From: RUG11241 sp964560085
GTDB taxonomy: Bacteria; Bacillota_I; Bacilli_A; RF39; UBA660
Assembly (NCBI GenBank): GCA_964560085.1
Contig: CAZLKF010000002.1
Location: 152,649 to 216,648 of the forward strand
Direction: 5' to 3'
Length of the DNA: 64,000 bases
Shown: in pieces, positions 53,229 through 60,995 of the stretch
Position numbering within the stretch: position 1 is the first letter of the stretch
Layout: each line of letters opens with the position of its first letter
Position numbers and translations under genes: made by a program
Notes under the pieces: model-generated
What the model was told of the DNA's origin: nothing
Seen by the model: only the letters and a program-made list of their open reading frames with translations
The model's database searches: none

Positions 53229-54197
53229 ATGAGTAAACCAGGACCAAAATTCAATTTATTACCAGGACAAGAGTTTGATATAAATAAAATGTTTTATCGT
53301 GATTACATGGTAGAGTTTTTTGATGAGAAAGTAATACTGTTAGTTGATTTATTAGCTGATTCTAATGATTATGTAAAAAAGTTAATATCAAAAGAATTAT
53401 CTGTAGGGAATTTAAAATTCAAAGCTAATGATGATGGTGATCCTGAAAAGTTAGAAAAGTATGCTAAGTGTGAATTAGTTGAGGCATATTATCATTGCTT
53501 GGAAACATTTATGCGATTGTTTATTGCACATGCTTCGTTTGAATCGTGTCCATTAATAGAATTGACTGCACTTGAACCACGACAATATCATAAGATATTA
53601 AATCAAATAGCAGATGGAAATTTTGATAATCTAAATAAAAAATTTAATGGAGATGATACAATATTACTTTCTTTAATCGGTAGTAAAAAAGATAGAAATT
53701 TAGTAAGTGAAAAACAACTAAGTAATTTAAAATCATGGATTGTATTTTGTGCAAAGGAATTACAAAAAATGAATGAATATAATTCGTTTAAACATGGATT
53801 AAGTATGTTTGCAGGATTTGGTGCAATGAAAGTAACTAATCCATTAGATGGTAAAGTCATTTTTGAAAAAGAGGGAGATGCTATTCATGTTTTAGAAAGT
53901 AAAGAAGATGAAAAACAATACAAATTTAGCCTTACAAATATATTTGTTGAATATGATTTTAAAGTTACTTTGATTTTTTTCTATAATGAACTAATTAAAA
54001 ACATTATTCAAGTAGGAAATTATAGATATGTGACGAATGATAAAAATACAAAAATAAGTGAAATACATTTTACCGAATTTGATTATTTTGAATTAAGAGA
54101 TATGTTTTATAAAAAAGGAGATCTTGGAGCATTACTAAGTAGTTATGGTACACCATTGTTTTATGCTGATGATTTAGAGGAATCAGAAGCTAAATAA
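53229..54197 (+). CDS. accessory protein of unknown function (322 aa)
   Basis: A 322-aa soluble protein of mixed charge that I do not recognise. No signal peptide or membrane segment is seen. A helical middle (about residues 75-115, CELVEAYYHCLETFMRLFIAH) and the motif YNSFKHGLSMFAGFGAM (about residues 187-203) resemble the helical H/K-rich patterns of HEPN-like or Abi-type proteins, but no R-x4-6-H motif is clear. ATGGAGG precedes the ATG by seven bases. It is alone between the secA terminator and a degenerate secA-tail copy, in a position typical of cargo brought by integration. A defence role is only a guess. Confidence 0.55.
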   Translation: MSKPGPKFNLLPGQEFDINKMFYRDYMVEFFDEKVILLVDLLADSNDYVKKLISKELSVGNLKFKANDDGDPEKLEKYAKCELVEAYYHCLETFMRLFIAHASFESCPLIELTALEPRQYHKILNQIADGNFDNLNKKFNGDDTILLSLIGSKKDRNLVSEKQLSNLKSWIVFCAKELQKMNEYNSFKHGLSMFAGFGAMKVTNPLDGKVIFEKEGDAIHVLESKEDEKQYKFSLTNIFVEYDFKVTLIFFYNELIKNIIQVGNYRYVTNDKNTKISEIHFTEFDYFELRDMFYKKGDLGALLSSYGTPLFYADDLEESEAK

Positions 54198-54235
54198 TTA
54201 TATCTTTTTTTCATGCTTAACTTCGGAATGGCTCT

Positions 54236-54257
54236 GGTAAAAAGTATAAACAGTGTT
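54236..54257. other. degenerate secA-tail copy (internal attachment site)
   Basis: This 22-bp stretch matches the secA end at 53008-53029 in 20 of 22 positions, with similar flanks (TGGCTCTGG before; AATAGCCT after). No ORF runs through it. It marks a junction between the 322-aa gene segment and the integrase element. The surrounding 180 bp (54198-54378) hold only this copy and the arm repeats. Confidence 0.6.
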
Positions 54258-54329
54258 ATTTCTAATTGCCACTAATAGCCTGTATTTAAAGCCTGTAAGC
54301 CGTATTCGTAATTTTAAGATAAATATAGC

Positions 54330-54350
54330 TAGAACCATTTTTAGAACCAT
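54330..54350. repeat. arm-type direct repeats, copy 2
   Basis: TAGAACCATTTTTAGAACCAT: the same paired unit as at 53111-53135, just beyond the integrase stop. Confidence 0.55.
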
Positions 54351-54378
54351 TAAGGCACAAAAAAAGGCATTTCTGCCA

Positions 54379-55503
54379 CTATTTTGTCTTAAGATTATTC
54401 ATTACATTAACAACACTATTTAATGCACTATCAAACATATGAGAATAAGTATTAAGTGTTTCATTAATATCAGAATGTCCTAAGTATTTAGAAACAACAC
54501 TTATATTAGCACCACTGTTAATTAATAGTGAAGCACAGCTATGTCTAAAATCGTGTAGTCTTATTTCTTTAACACCAGCTCGCTCTGCAACTACTACTTT
54601 TCTTCTTCTGGCAGTAGAGTATGGAATTGGAGTAATACCTTTATCTTCACCGAAGCAATAAAACTCTTCGTTAAAATTTTTAAATTGCTTAACAGAATCA
54701 TAGTATTCTTTCATACTATCATATAGATCATCACACATTGGAATCTTTCTATTACTTGTAGCTGTTTTAGTATCACATATAAAGTAAGATGAAGAATAAT
54801 TGTTAATACTTTGAACTTGTTTGTTAACCCAGATAGTTCGTTTTTTCCAATCAATATCTTTCCATTGCAATCCTCTAGCTTCACCAATTCTTAATCCACA
54901 ATAATATAAAGTCTTCCATAGAATAATAAACCTTGGCTCATCTTCTCCAGTTAGAAACTGCTCAAATTCTTTAAATACATAGAAATCTTGTTCTTTTTTT
55001 CTTTCTCCAGGAGATTTGAATTTTTCCATAAGAGCAAGTACTTGATTAAAATTAAAATTATAGATCTTAACACCATAATGAAGCATTGCTTTAAATGTTT
55101 TAAGTACATCATTTTTAGATACATCTTTCATGTTTTTAGAGTTCATAACTTTTTTCCAAGCCTCATAATGATGAATATTATAATCAACACATTTAATCTT
55201 AAATAATTCTTTAAAGTGTTTTTCAACGTATCTATAACCAACTTTAGTGCTGATTCTAACTTTATCATCTTGATATGCAATGAATGATTCCCATAAATCC
55301 TCAAGTGTCATTTTTTCGGGAACTTTAACAGAATCAGATTTCATTTGACTAATATATTCTGCTTCAGCTTCCTTTGCTTCAAATTTAGTCATATACTTTT
55401 TACTTTGATATCTTTGATTATTGTTAAATTCATCTTTATAGCATACTCTAAAGTACCAGCATCTACCATCTTTAGTAGGTGTTTTAGATTTAGAAATAGG
55501 CAT
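54379..55503 (-). CDS. int: tyrosine recombinase integrase
   Basis: A 374-aa phage-type integrase. An N-terminal arm-binding domain (GRCWYFRVCYKDEFNNNQRYQ, an AP2-like pattern) is followed by a core-binding helical domain and the catalytic domain. Catalytic residues are visible: Arg in YYCGLRIGEARGLQW, the HDFRHSCASLL box, the later His in LGHSDINETLN and the Tyr of TYSHMF. It is placed next to the attachment site and reads toward it. AAAGGAAAGTG precedes the ATG. It would excise and integrate the element at the secA 3' end. Confidence 0.95.
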   Translation of the reverse strand: MPISKSKTPTKDGRCWYFRVCYKDEFNNNQRYQSKKYMTKFEAKEAEAEYISQMKSDSVKVPEKMTLEDLWESFIAYQDDKVRISTKVGYRYVEKHFKELFKIKCVDYNIHHYEAWKKVMNSKNMKDVSKNDVLKTFKAMLHYGVKIYNFNFNQVLALMEKFKSPGERKKEQDFYVFKEFEQFLTGEDEPRFIILWKTLYYCGLRIGEARGLQWKDIDWKKRTIWVNKQVQSINNYSSSYFICDTKTATSNRKIPMCDDLYDSMKEYYDSVKQFKNFNEEFYCFGEDKGITPIPYSTARRRKVVVAERAGVKEIRLHDFRHSCASLLINSGANISVVSKYLGHSDINETLNTYSHMFDSALNSVVNVMNNLKTK

Positions 55504-55532
55504 AATAAAATCACTTTCCTTTCTTACTTTTA

Positions 55533-55561
55533 TTGTGCAAGTACCTGAAAAGTGATATAAT
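55533..55561 (+). promoter_or_regulatory. promoter of the candidate small RNA with overlapping operator motif
   Basis: TTGTGC (55533-55538), 17 bases, then the extended -10 TGATATAAT with TATAAT at 55556-55561. AAAAGTGATAT (55548-55558) repeats the element-wide motif AGTGATAT. The opposite strand of the same bases (CATTAT with TTGTTA 17 bases upstream) can serve int, so two divergent promoters overlap one operator-like site. Confidence 0.6.
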
Positions 55562-55567
55562 GTAGTT

Positions 55568-55670
55568 GGAAGCCAATTATAACAATCCTTTCAGGATTTG
55601 TTTTAGAGTTTGTAGACTTTTTAAATTGTGTTTCTATTTGACTTACTGTTCCAGCAGTAGGTCTTTTTTT
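55568..55670 (+). ncRNA. candidate antisense small RNA of the element
   Basis: Predicted transcript of about 100 nt, starting seven bases after the -10 and ending at a strong intrinsic terminator (stem GACTTACTG/CAGTAGGTC with one G-U pair, then seven T; 55640-55670). No plus-strand gene uses this terminator. Bases 55600-55626 are complementary to 56500-56526 in the leader of the rightward operon: 26 Watson-Crick pairs and one G-U over 27 nt. A frame beginning TTG 55566 is open, but it lacks a ribosome site. I infer a trans-acting antisense RNA restraining the excision/replication operon. Not tested. Confidence 0.6.
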
Positions 55671-56316
55671 ATATCTTTAATTGAACATATTGTAATATAC
55701 CTAATATTTCAACATCACATTTATCTTTTGATACCACATGAGTATCAGTAGGTTGTCCTTTTAATACTAATGATGGAATAAATATGTATTCATTTTCAGT
55801 AACAATAACCTTAGCTATTTGACCAGCACCATTTTTAAATCTAACAAAGTAGAATTTATCAGATTCAGTAATAGTGTTTGTTTTAAGAAATTTAGCAACA
55901 CTACCGAAAGCAAATTTAGAAAATACAAATTCATATATATCACTTAATACGATTCCGAATCTTTCTTTGTCTTTAGTAAACAAAACAGTTTCATAGTCAA
56001 TAACTCTTTCTTCAGGTATTTCATTTATATCAATATTAGCTGGTATATAGTCATATATAGGATAAACAACACCATTATTATCTTCAGCAAATTCATCGTC
56101 TAAACCGATAAAGAAATGGTCAACTGAAGTATTAAAATATTTTGCTAATAAATCTAATTTTTCTGGTCTAGGCATTTTGTTTCCCTTTAACCATTCACAT
56201 AAAGTGGAATATTTAACATCTAGATCTTCAGCAAGCTGTTTTCTATTTATTTTTTTATTAGCCATTAAGTGCTTGATATTCTTAGCAACTTTAAGCTTTG
56301 TGTTAGTATCATTCAT
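55669..56316 (-). CDS. CI-like transcriptional repressor (XRE helix-turn-helix)
   Basis: A 215-aa regulator. The N-terminal helix-turn-helix (KINRKQLAEDLDVKYSTLCEWLKGNKMPRPEKLDLLAKYF) is followed by a C-terminal domain shaped like the S24/LexA fold (YPIYDYIPANIDINE ... GQIAKVIVTENEYIFIPS). The usual Ala-Gly cleavage pair reads Ala-Asn, and no GDSM nucleophile is seen, so self-cleavage is doubtful. It has a good minus-strand promoter (TTGACT, 17 bases, TATAAT; 56369-56341) beside operator-like repeats. It probably represses the divergent operon. Confidence 0.85.
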   Translation of the reverse strand: MNDTNTKLKVAKNIKHLMANKKINRKQLAEDLDVKYSTLCEWLKGNKMPRPEKLDLLAKYFNTSVDHFFIGLDDEFAEDNNGVVYPIYDYIPANIDINEIPEERVIDYETVLFTKDKERFGIVLSDIYEFVFSKFAFGSVAKFLKTNTITESDKFYFVRFKNGAGQIAKVIVTENEYIFIPSLVLKGQPTDTHVVSKDKCDVEILGILQYVQLKI

Positions 56317-56340
56317 ATTTTATTCCTCCTAACTAATTCC

Positions 56341-56466
56341 ATTATAGCTTAGAATTTCCCTGAAGTCAACTAAAATATCACTAAAAAGTGTAATATTAAG
56401 ATAAAAATAATTTAAAAGTGTATTTAGCATCTTGACAATCTCATCTAAAAGTGTAAAAATTAGAAT
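56341..56466. promoter_or_regulatory. divergent promoter-operator region of the element
   Basis: Leftward promoter of the repressor: TTGACT/TATAAT (56369-56341). Rightward promoter: TTGACA at 56433-56438 with an AT-rich -10 near 56454-56461. Repeated AAAAGTG boxes occur at 56384-56390, 56414-56420 and 56447-56453. The first is part of an imperfect palindrome ATATCACTAAAAAGTGTAATAT, and the last overlaps the spacer and -10 of the rightward promoter. This is the arrangement of a lysogeny-type switch. Confidence 0.7.
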
Positions 56467-56485
56467 AGAAAGGAGAGATAGAAAT

Positions 56486-56536
56486 GTGAACAGTGGAATA
56501 TTTAAAAAGTCTACAAACTTTAAAACTATAAAATAA
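56486..56536 (+). CDS. possible 16-codon leader peptide of the rightward operon
   Basis: GTG at 56486 follows AAAGGAGAG with normal spacing and opens a 16-codon frame (MNSGIFKKSTNFKTIK) ending at 56536. An ATG one base out of frame (56484) is followed at once by TGA. The stop lies 20 bases before the next start, and the middle of the ORF is the segment complementary to the candidate small RNA. Translation coupling is plausible but unproven. Confidence 0.4.
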   Translation: MNSGIFKKSTNFKTIK

Positions 56537-56555
56537 AGAGAAAGGGATGATAGTA

Positions 56556-56810
56556 ATGAATAGTAATAAGTTAAATGCAAAAGACTTACTAGCAATAGCT
56601 TCCAGCCAATGGGCTAGTGCTAAAGATATTATGATCATTGGCAGTGTTGGTAGAAATAAAGCATATGCTATTAGAAATGAAATAATAGCTGATTATTACG
56701 ATGGAGATAAGAAAGTTAGAAATAGAAGATTAGTTCCTATGACTGAGGTATTAAAGTATTTTAATATTAATATTGATTACCTTCGTGAGGTGTCAGCATA
56801 TGATAAATAA
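56556..56810 (+). CDS. excisionase-like small DNA-binding protein
   Basis: An 84-aa basic protein: MNSNKLNAKDLLAIASSQWASAKDIMII ... RNRRLVPMTEVLKYFNINIDYL. The order of a helix-turn-helix-like N-part, a GDKKVRNRRLVP wing and a C-terminal helix fits small excisionase or DUF3173-type proteins of integrative elements. AAAGGGA lies eight bases before the ATG at 56556; the ATG at 56547 overlaps that site and is rejected. It is the first full gene right of the operator region, a common place for xis. Confidence 0.6.
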   Translation: MNSNKLNAKDLLAIASSQWASAKDIMIIGSVGRNKAYAIRNEIIADYYDGDKKVRNRRLVPMTEVLKYFNINIDYLREVSAYDK

Positions 56811-56839
56811 TAGTATTGTATTCGCTTTTAGTAAGACTT

Positions 56840-57700
56840 ATGTCATATAACAAGACTGCTATGTTTTTTTTCTTGAAACCAGAAAACTATTATAGACAGG
56901 ATTTTGTAAGAAAAATTAGAAGCTTAAAAAATGGATTTGAGTATCTAACTTTATATGAAGAAATATTGACTGACACATTAAATAAAGAGGGAGTATTAGC
57001 TAATTTTTATGGCGATGAAATAGTCCCTTATACCATAGATGAACTATCAACAATATTTCAACATAAGCCATCAATCATAAAAAATGGGTTAGAATTATTT
57101 GAAAAATATAAAATGATTGAAAAAAATGATGATGGTGCTTACTTCATTCCTAATGCTTTAGAGTTTACTAAAAGAACTACAGTAGGATCAGTAAAGAAAA
57201 AAGAACAAAGAAATAACAAGAAGCTTAAGGAACAAGATGAGTTAGAGGTGGACATTTGTCCATCAGTGAATGAAGAAGAATGTCTGACAAATATAGATAA
57301 AGAAATAAATATAAATAAAGATTTAAATAATAATGAAAGTGAGATAGTAAAAATAGAAAATAAAAAAGATAATAATAAAGAAATATCTTCTTCTACTAGC
57401 GCTATTTTAAAAGATGTTTTAAATTTGTTTAATGAATATGAGGGCTATGAAAGATATCATGTTAATAATGAACAAGATACTGTAGAAATTCTTGATAAGG
57501 TTAACAAAGGATATGACTTTGAAGAATTTAAAAAAGTATTTAAAAAGAAATTATCTGAATGGGGATGTAGTGAAAAGATGAAGTCATTTATTAGACCTAA
57601 AACACTTTATGGTAGTAGATTTGAACAATACTTAAAAGAATCGGAGATTAAAGAAGTTGATGAACTCGAAGATATTGTTAACCACATATACTCTGAATAA
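56840..57700 (+). CDS. phage-type replication initiator (replisome organiser)
   Basis: A 286-aa protein with two recognisable parts. The N-terminus (FFFLKPENYYRQDFVRKIR, then LTLYEEILTDTLNKEGVL and NGLELFEKYKMIEKNDDGAYFIPNA) is the winged-helix phage replisome-organiser domain. The C-terminus ends with FIRPKTLYGSRFEQYL, the signature of the conserved phage C-terminal domain (Phg_2220_C). A Lys/Glu/Asn-rich linker separates them. The start is set at ATG 56840; a TTG at 56816 adds eight residues. It would bind the element's origin and recruit host replication proteins. Confidence 0.8.
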   Translation: MSYNKTAMFFFLKPENYYRQDFVRKIRSLKNGFEYLTLYEEILTDTLNKEGVLANFYGDEIVPYTIDELSTIFQHKPSIIKNGLELFEKYKMIEKNDDGAYFIPNALEFTKRTTVGSVKKKEQRNNKKLKEQDELEVDICPSVNEEECLTNIDKEININKDLNNNESEIVKIENKKDNNKEISSSTSAILKDVLNLFNEYEGYERYHVNNEQDTVEILDKVNKGYDFEEFKKVFKKKLSEWGCSEKMKSFIRPKTLYGSRFEQYLKESEIKEVDELEDIVNHIYSE

Positions 57701-58166
57701 TAAAGAGCTATTAAAGTTGATTAGAAAATTAAAGTGCATATACCCATATTATTTTAAAAAGTTGAATAAACAAGATCTACGAGAATATGTTAATATGTTT
57801 TATGAATTATATCATAAGTATGACTATAAACTTTTAGATACAATGATAGATAAATGCTTTGATTTTAAAATGAAGTATATGCCAACATTTGCAGAACTTA
57901 ATAATAATTTAGAAGATGCTCTTATTGGTAGAATATTTGAAATAGTAAATATAATGCATGATAATGGATTTTATAGAATAGGTGCAACAGGAACCCCAGA
58001 TGAAATAAGTCATAAGGAATTTCTTGCATACGATAAAGTATTAGAAGAATTAATAGAACATAATTTACATAAAGCTCATCGCGAAGAAATAATAAATTAC
58101 ATTAATGAGAATAGTAATATGGAAAAGTATAAGCATATGTATTTATTTGAGGGAATTTTTTGTTAA
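57657..58166 (+). CDS. probable helicase-loader-like phage protein
   Basis: A 169-aa protein overlapping the initiator gene by 44 bases. The pattern ELLKLIRKLKCIYPYYFKKL ... MFYELYHKYDYKLLDTMIDKC ... KMKYMPTFAELNNNLED resembles the short phage proteins that interact with the host helicase (G39P-like N-domain: aromatic YPxF, then a P-T-x-A-E-L motif). The C-terminal third is unassigned. The start may be TTG 57657 or ATG 57660. Its position after the initiator supports a role in replication. Confidence 0.55.
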   Translation: MMNSKILLTTYTLNNKELLKLIRKLKCIYPYYFKKLNKQDLREYVNMFYELYHKYDYKLLDTMIDKCFDFKMKYMPTFAELNNNLEDALIGRIFEIVNIMHDNGFYRIGATGTPDEISHKEFLAYDKVLEELIEHNLHKAHREEIINYINENSNMEKYKHMYLFEGIFC

Positions 58167-58522
58167 GATCATGTTCAGTGTGTGGTGGAATACATGAAGA
58201 AGATAAGATGTGTAAAAGGGCATATAAAAAAGATAGTAAGGCATACTACTTTAGAAATAGTAATAAATGGATTTTAAAAAGAGAACAAATAAAGAAAAGA
58301 GATAAGTACTTATGCCAAGTATGTTTAAAATATGGAATATACACATACAACAATCTTCAAGTGCATCACATAGTTCCAATAAATATTGATTATTCTAAAA
58401 GACTTGATAGTGATAATTTAATAACATTATGTTCAATACACCATAAAGATGCTGAAAGATGTATTATAAAACCAGAAGAATTATATAACTTAATAGACTC
58501 CCCCCCGAGGGTAGATAAATAA
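58160..58522 (+). CDS. HNH endonuclease
   Basis: A 120-aa protein. The HNH core reads CQVCLKYGIYTYNNLQVHHIVPINIDYSKRLDSDNLITLCSIHHKDAE, with paired Cys on each side and the HH catalytic motif. An N-terminal CSVCGG adds a second zinc-like pair. Start TTG at 58160 with GAGGGA six bases upstream, overlapping the previous stop. In phages such HNH proteins sit next to cos sites and the small terminase; here no terminase follows. The final codons contain an unusual run of seven C. Confidence 0.85.
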   Translation: MLRSCSVCGGIHEEDKMCKRAYKKDSKAYYFRNSNKWILKREQIKKRDKYLCQVCLKYGIYTYNNLQVHHIVPINIDYSKRLDSDNLITLCSIHHKDAERCIIKPEELYNLIDSPPRVDK

Positions 58523-58665
58523 AAAATAATGTTTTTTCCACACCCACAGCCCACCTATATTCACACAATTTTAAGTTTTCCGTGAGTTTTTTGGAAAAAC
58601 AGTATATTATTACATAAGGAAGAAAAAGCGAAAATAAAAGAGTATTAGAAGCCAATTAAGGCAAG

Positions 58666-58995
58666 CTAGTACTCGATTTTTTTTAGATCTAAAGGATCCT
58701 CACTAATAACTTCTAAAGAATATTTAATTCTTAATAATTTAATTACCTCTGCTTTAGTTTTTTCATAATTTTCATTAAGTATGTTAAACATATCAGAAGC
58801 AGAATTATAATGCTGTAAGAATGTTGCTTCCCACATAGCATTCCTATAAAAAGAACTAGCAATATAAAAAGCAATTACTTCAGGCATAACATATTCTTCT
58901 ACATAGCAATGATAATTATCATAAAAAGGATTAATTACTTTCTCGCATTCTTCATCGCTAATATCCTCATCAGTGGATTTTCTTAACATAAACAC
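58666..58995 (-). CDS. unrecognised small acidic protein of the element
   Basis: A 109-aa protein, acidic at both ends, with an aromatic-rich middle (VMPEVIAFYIASSFYRNAMWEATFLQHYNSA). I do not recognise a family. CGGAGGTG precedes the ATG at close spacing. Its promoter carries the AGTGATATATAC motif shared with the 63682 gene, so the two are likely co-regulated. It is transcribed against the surrounding rightward genes. Confidence 0.55.
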   Translation of the reverse strand: MFMLRKSTDEDISDEECEKVINPFYDNYHCYVEEYVMPEVIAFYIASSFYRNAMWEATFLQHYNSASDMFNILNENYEKTKAEVIKLLRIKYSLEVISEDPLDLKKIEY

Positions 58996-59004
58996 CTCCG
59001 TGTA

Positions 59005-59034
59005 GTATATATCACTCTAAAAAGATAAAAAATC
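59005..59034 (-). promoter_or_regulatory. promoter with element-wide AGTGATAT motif (for the 109-aa gene)
   Basis: On the minus strand TTGATT (59034-59029) is followed after 17 bases by GATATA within AGAGTGATATATACTAC. The same AGAGTGATATATA block is found at the promoter of the gene ending at 63682. Confidence 0.5.
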
Positions 59035-59118
59035 AACTATTTTACTCCCAAAATGTAAAAATATTTTCTTAAATCAGGAGATAATGTGTTATAATTATAT
59101 TAGTAGGAGATGATTGAT

Positions 59119-59331
59119 TTGGAAGTGTCTTATGGAAAACTAGCAAAGATAATGCAAGAAAAGAAAATAAAGAAAAAAGATATAAAGGAGAATGCTCATC
59201 TTGGATGGACTACAATATCAAAAATAACTAATAACCAAGATGTAAGTATGGATGTATTAAAAAAAATATGTGAATATCTAGAATGCGATATTGGTGATAT
59301 TGTTGAGTTTAAGAAAAGTGAGGTTAAATAG
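59119..59331 (+). CDS. XRE-family regulator next to the restriction system
   Basis: A 70-aa helix-turn-helix protein: YGKLAKIMQEKKIKKKDIKENAHLGWTTISKITNNQDVSMDVLKKICEYLECDIGDIVEF. It matches short Cro/C1-type regulators such as the YozG group. The ATG at 59110 touches the AGGAG ribosome site, so the TTG at 59119 (nine bases after it) is preferred. TATAAT at 59090-59095 gives a promoter. Two bases separate its stop from mod, so it may control the restriction genes as a controller protein. Confidence 0.75.
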   Translation: MEVSYGKLAKIMQEKKIKKKDIKENAHLGWTTISKITNNQDVSMDVLKKICEYLECDIGDIVEFKKSEVK

Positions 59332-59333
59332 TT

Positions 59334-60995
59334 ATGGGAACTACAAATTTATCAAAGATAAAAAGAGAAAAAATGTTAAAAACTATAAATGAAATAAAAA
59401 AGACTATCTCTGATGAAGCAACATTAAATAATTTATCGCTTATTGAAACAGAGTTGGATAGCAAAAAATATGGTTTAGTTTGGGAAGAACACGAAGAGAG
59501 GGTTGATGTTGAATTAGAAACTCAAATTCCTGTTTTTGCAGAGTCTAAAAAACAAGAAATTAAATCGCTAAATAATGAAAAATACAACTTCTTATTAGAG
59601 GGTGATAATTTACATAGTTTATATTTATTAGAAAAAACACATAGAAACAAAATTGATGTGATTTATATAGATCCTCCTTATAATACAGGTAAGGATGATT
59701 TTAAATATGATGATAAAATGATTGGAGAAGATGATCTTTTTAGACATAGTAAATGGATCTCATTTATTTCAAAAAGATTGGAGCAATCAAAAAAACTATT
59801 AAAAGATGATGGAATAATTTTTATTTCTATTGATGATAATGAACAAGCAACAATGCGACTTATATGTGATGATATTTTTGGTGAGAGTAATAGAGTGGCA
59901 ACATTTGTGTGGAAAAAAAGATATCAAGGAGCTAAAGAAAAACATATAGTAGTAGTACAAGAATATATTTTAATGTATTGTAAAAACAAAGATTTATTAC
60001 CTACATTATTTGTTTCATCAGATGATGAGTATGCAAAAAAATATTTTAAAAATAGTGATGAATGGGGTTTATATAGAACTCAACCATTAGAAGCTGGTAA
60101 AAGCATGGATGATAGACCAAATTTGAGGTTTCCAATAACAGCTCCCGATGGGGTGGAAGTATATCCAAAAAGGCAATGGATTTGGGGAAAAGAACATGTA
60201 GAGGATGGAATTAAAAATCATTTAATTGGCTTTTCAAAAGCGAAAAACGGAAGTTGGAATGTTTTTATTAAACAATATTTACATAATGAAGATGGTGAAC
60301 AAAGAAAGACTAAAATGTTTTCAATAATAGATGGCATTTATACTCAACATGGTACTAAAGAAATAGAAAATATTTTTGGTGATGGAAATATATTTAAATT
60401 TCCAAAACCATCAAAGTTAATAAAAAGGTTGCTAGAATTGACAAATTATAAACACAATCCTGTTATTTTAGATTTTTTTGCAGGATCAGGAACAACAGGA
60501 CATGCTATATTAGAAATGAATAAAGAAGATGGTGGGAAAAGACAATTTATTCTATGTACTAACAACGAAAATAATATATGTGAAGATATAACATATCAAA
60601 GAATAAAAACAGTAATAACAGGAAAAAGAGCAGATGGATCGAACTATTCTTCTGGTATAGAAGCAAATTTAAAATATTATAAAACTGCATATGTTCCAAG
60701 AATAAATACTGATGAAGAAAACTTGAGTAAAAACTTAATGGTCAATATTAAAAATTTAATACAGCTTGAAAATGGTATTGAGATTGATGATAAATTTGTT
60801 AGAGTTATTTTAACAGAAGAAGATATAGATAGATTTACTACAAACGAAAAAGAACTAAATGAATGTGAAAAATTATACATATCTTCTGATATACTATTAA
60901 CATATAAACAAAGTCAAGTATTCAAAAATTATAATATTAAGGTATTTATAATTCCAGAATATTATTTTGAAGATGAGATAAGAGAGGTGGCATAA
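59334..60995 (+). CDS. mod: type III restriction-modification methyltransferase (Mod)
   Basis: A 553-aa N6-adenine methyltransferase. The catalytic DPPYNTG (residues 113-119) precedes the SAM-binding motif DFFAGSGTTGHA (about residue 380), the beta-class order. The variable region between them is the likely target-recognition domain. The N-terminal LLEGDNLHSLYLLEKTHRNKIDVIYIDPPY is typical of type III Mod. Its stop overlaps the start of res by one base, giving coupled expression. It protects host DNA and gives specificity to Res. Confidence 0.92.
   Translation: MGTTNLSKIKREKMLKTINEIKKTISDEATLNNLSLIETELDSKKYGLVWEEHEERVDVELETQIPVFAESKKQEIKSLNNEKYNFLLEGDNLHSLYLLEKTHRNKIDVIYIDPPYNTGKDDFKYDDKMIGEDDLFRHSKWISFISKRLEQSKKLLKDDGIIFISIDDNEQATMRLICDDIFGESNRVATFVWKKRYQGAKEKHIVVVQEYILMYCKNKDLLPTLFVSSDDEYAKKYFKNSDEWGLYRTQPLEAGKSMDDRPNLRFPITAPDGVEVYPKRQWIWGKEHVEDGIKNHLIGFSKAKNGSWNVFIKQYLHNEDGEQRKTKMFSIIDGIYTQHGTKEIENIFGDGNIFKFPKPSKLIKRLLELTNYKHNPVILDFFAGSGTTGHAILEMNKEDGGKRQFILCTNNENNICEDITYQRIKTVITGKRADGSNYSSGIEANLKYYKTAYVPRINTDEENLSKNLMVNIKNLIQLENGIEIDDKFVRVILTEEDIDRFTTNEKELNECEKLYISSDILLTYKQSQVFKNYNIKVFIIPEYYFEDEIREVA

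Noticed and set aside
55600..55620. Similarity of GTTTTAGAG to the start of type II CRISPR repeats/tracrRNA.
   Set aside because: Only nine bases match; there is no repeat array and no cas9 in the window.
55566..55751. A 61-codon plus-strand ORF starting at TTG.
   Set aside because: No ribosome site; it crosses an intrinsic terminator and the repressor's 3' end. The transcript is better explained as non-coding.
55600..56526. Invertible DNA switch between the two 27-bp inverted repeats around the repressor.
   Set aside because: Possible in principle, but the left copy lies inside a promoter-terminator unit and the right copy inside a leader, and the integrase is of the phage attachment type. 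No dedicated invertase is present.
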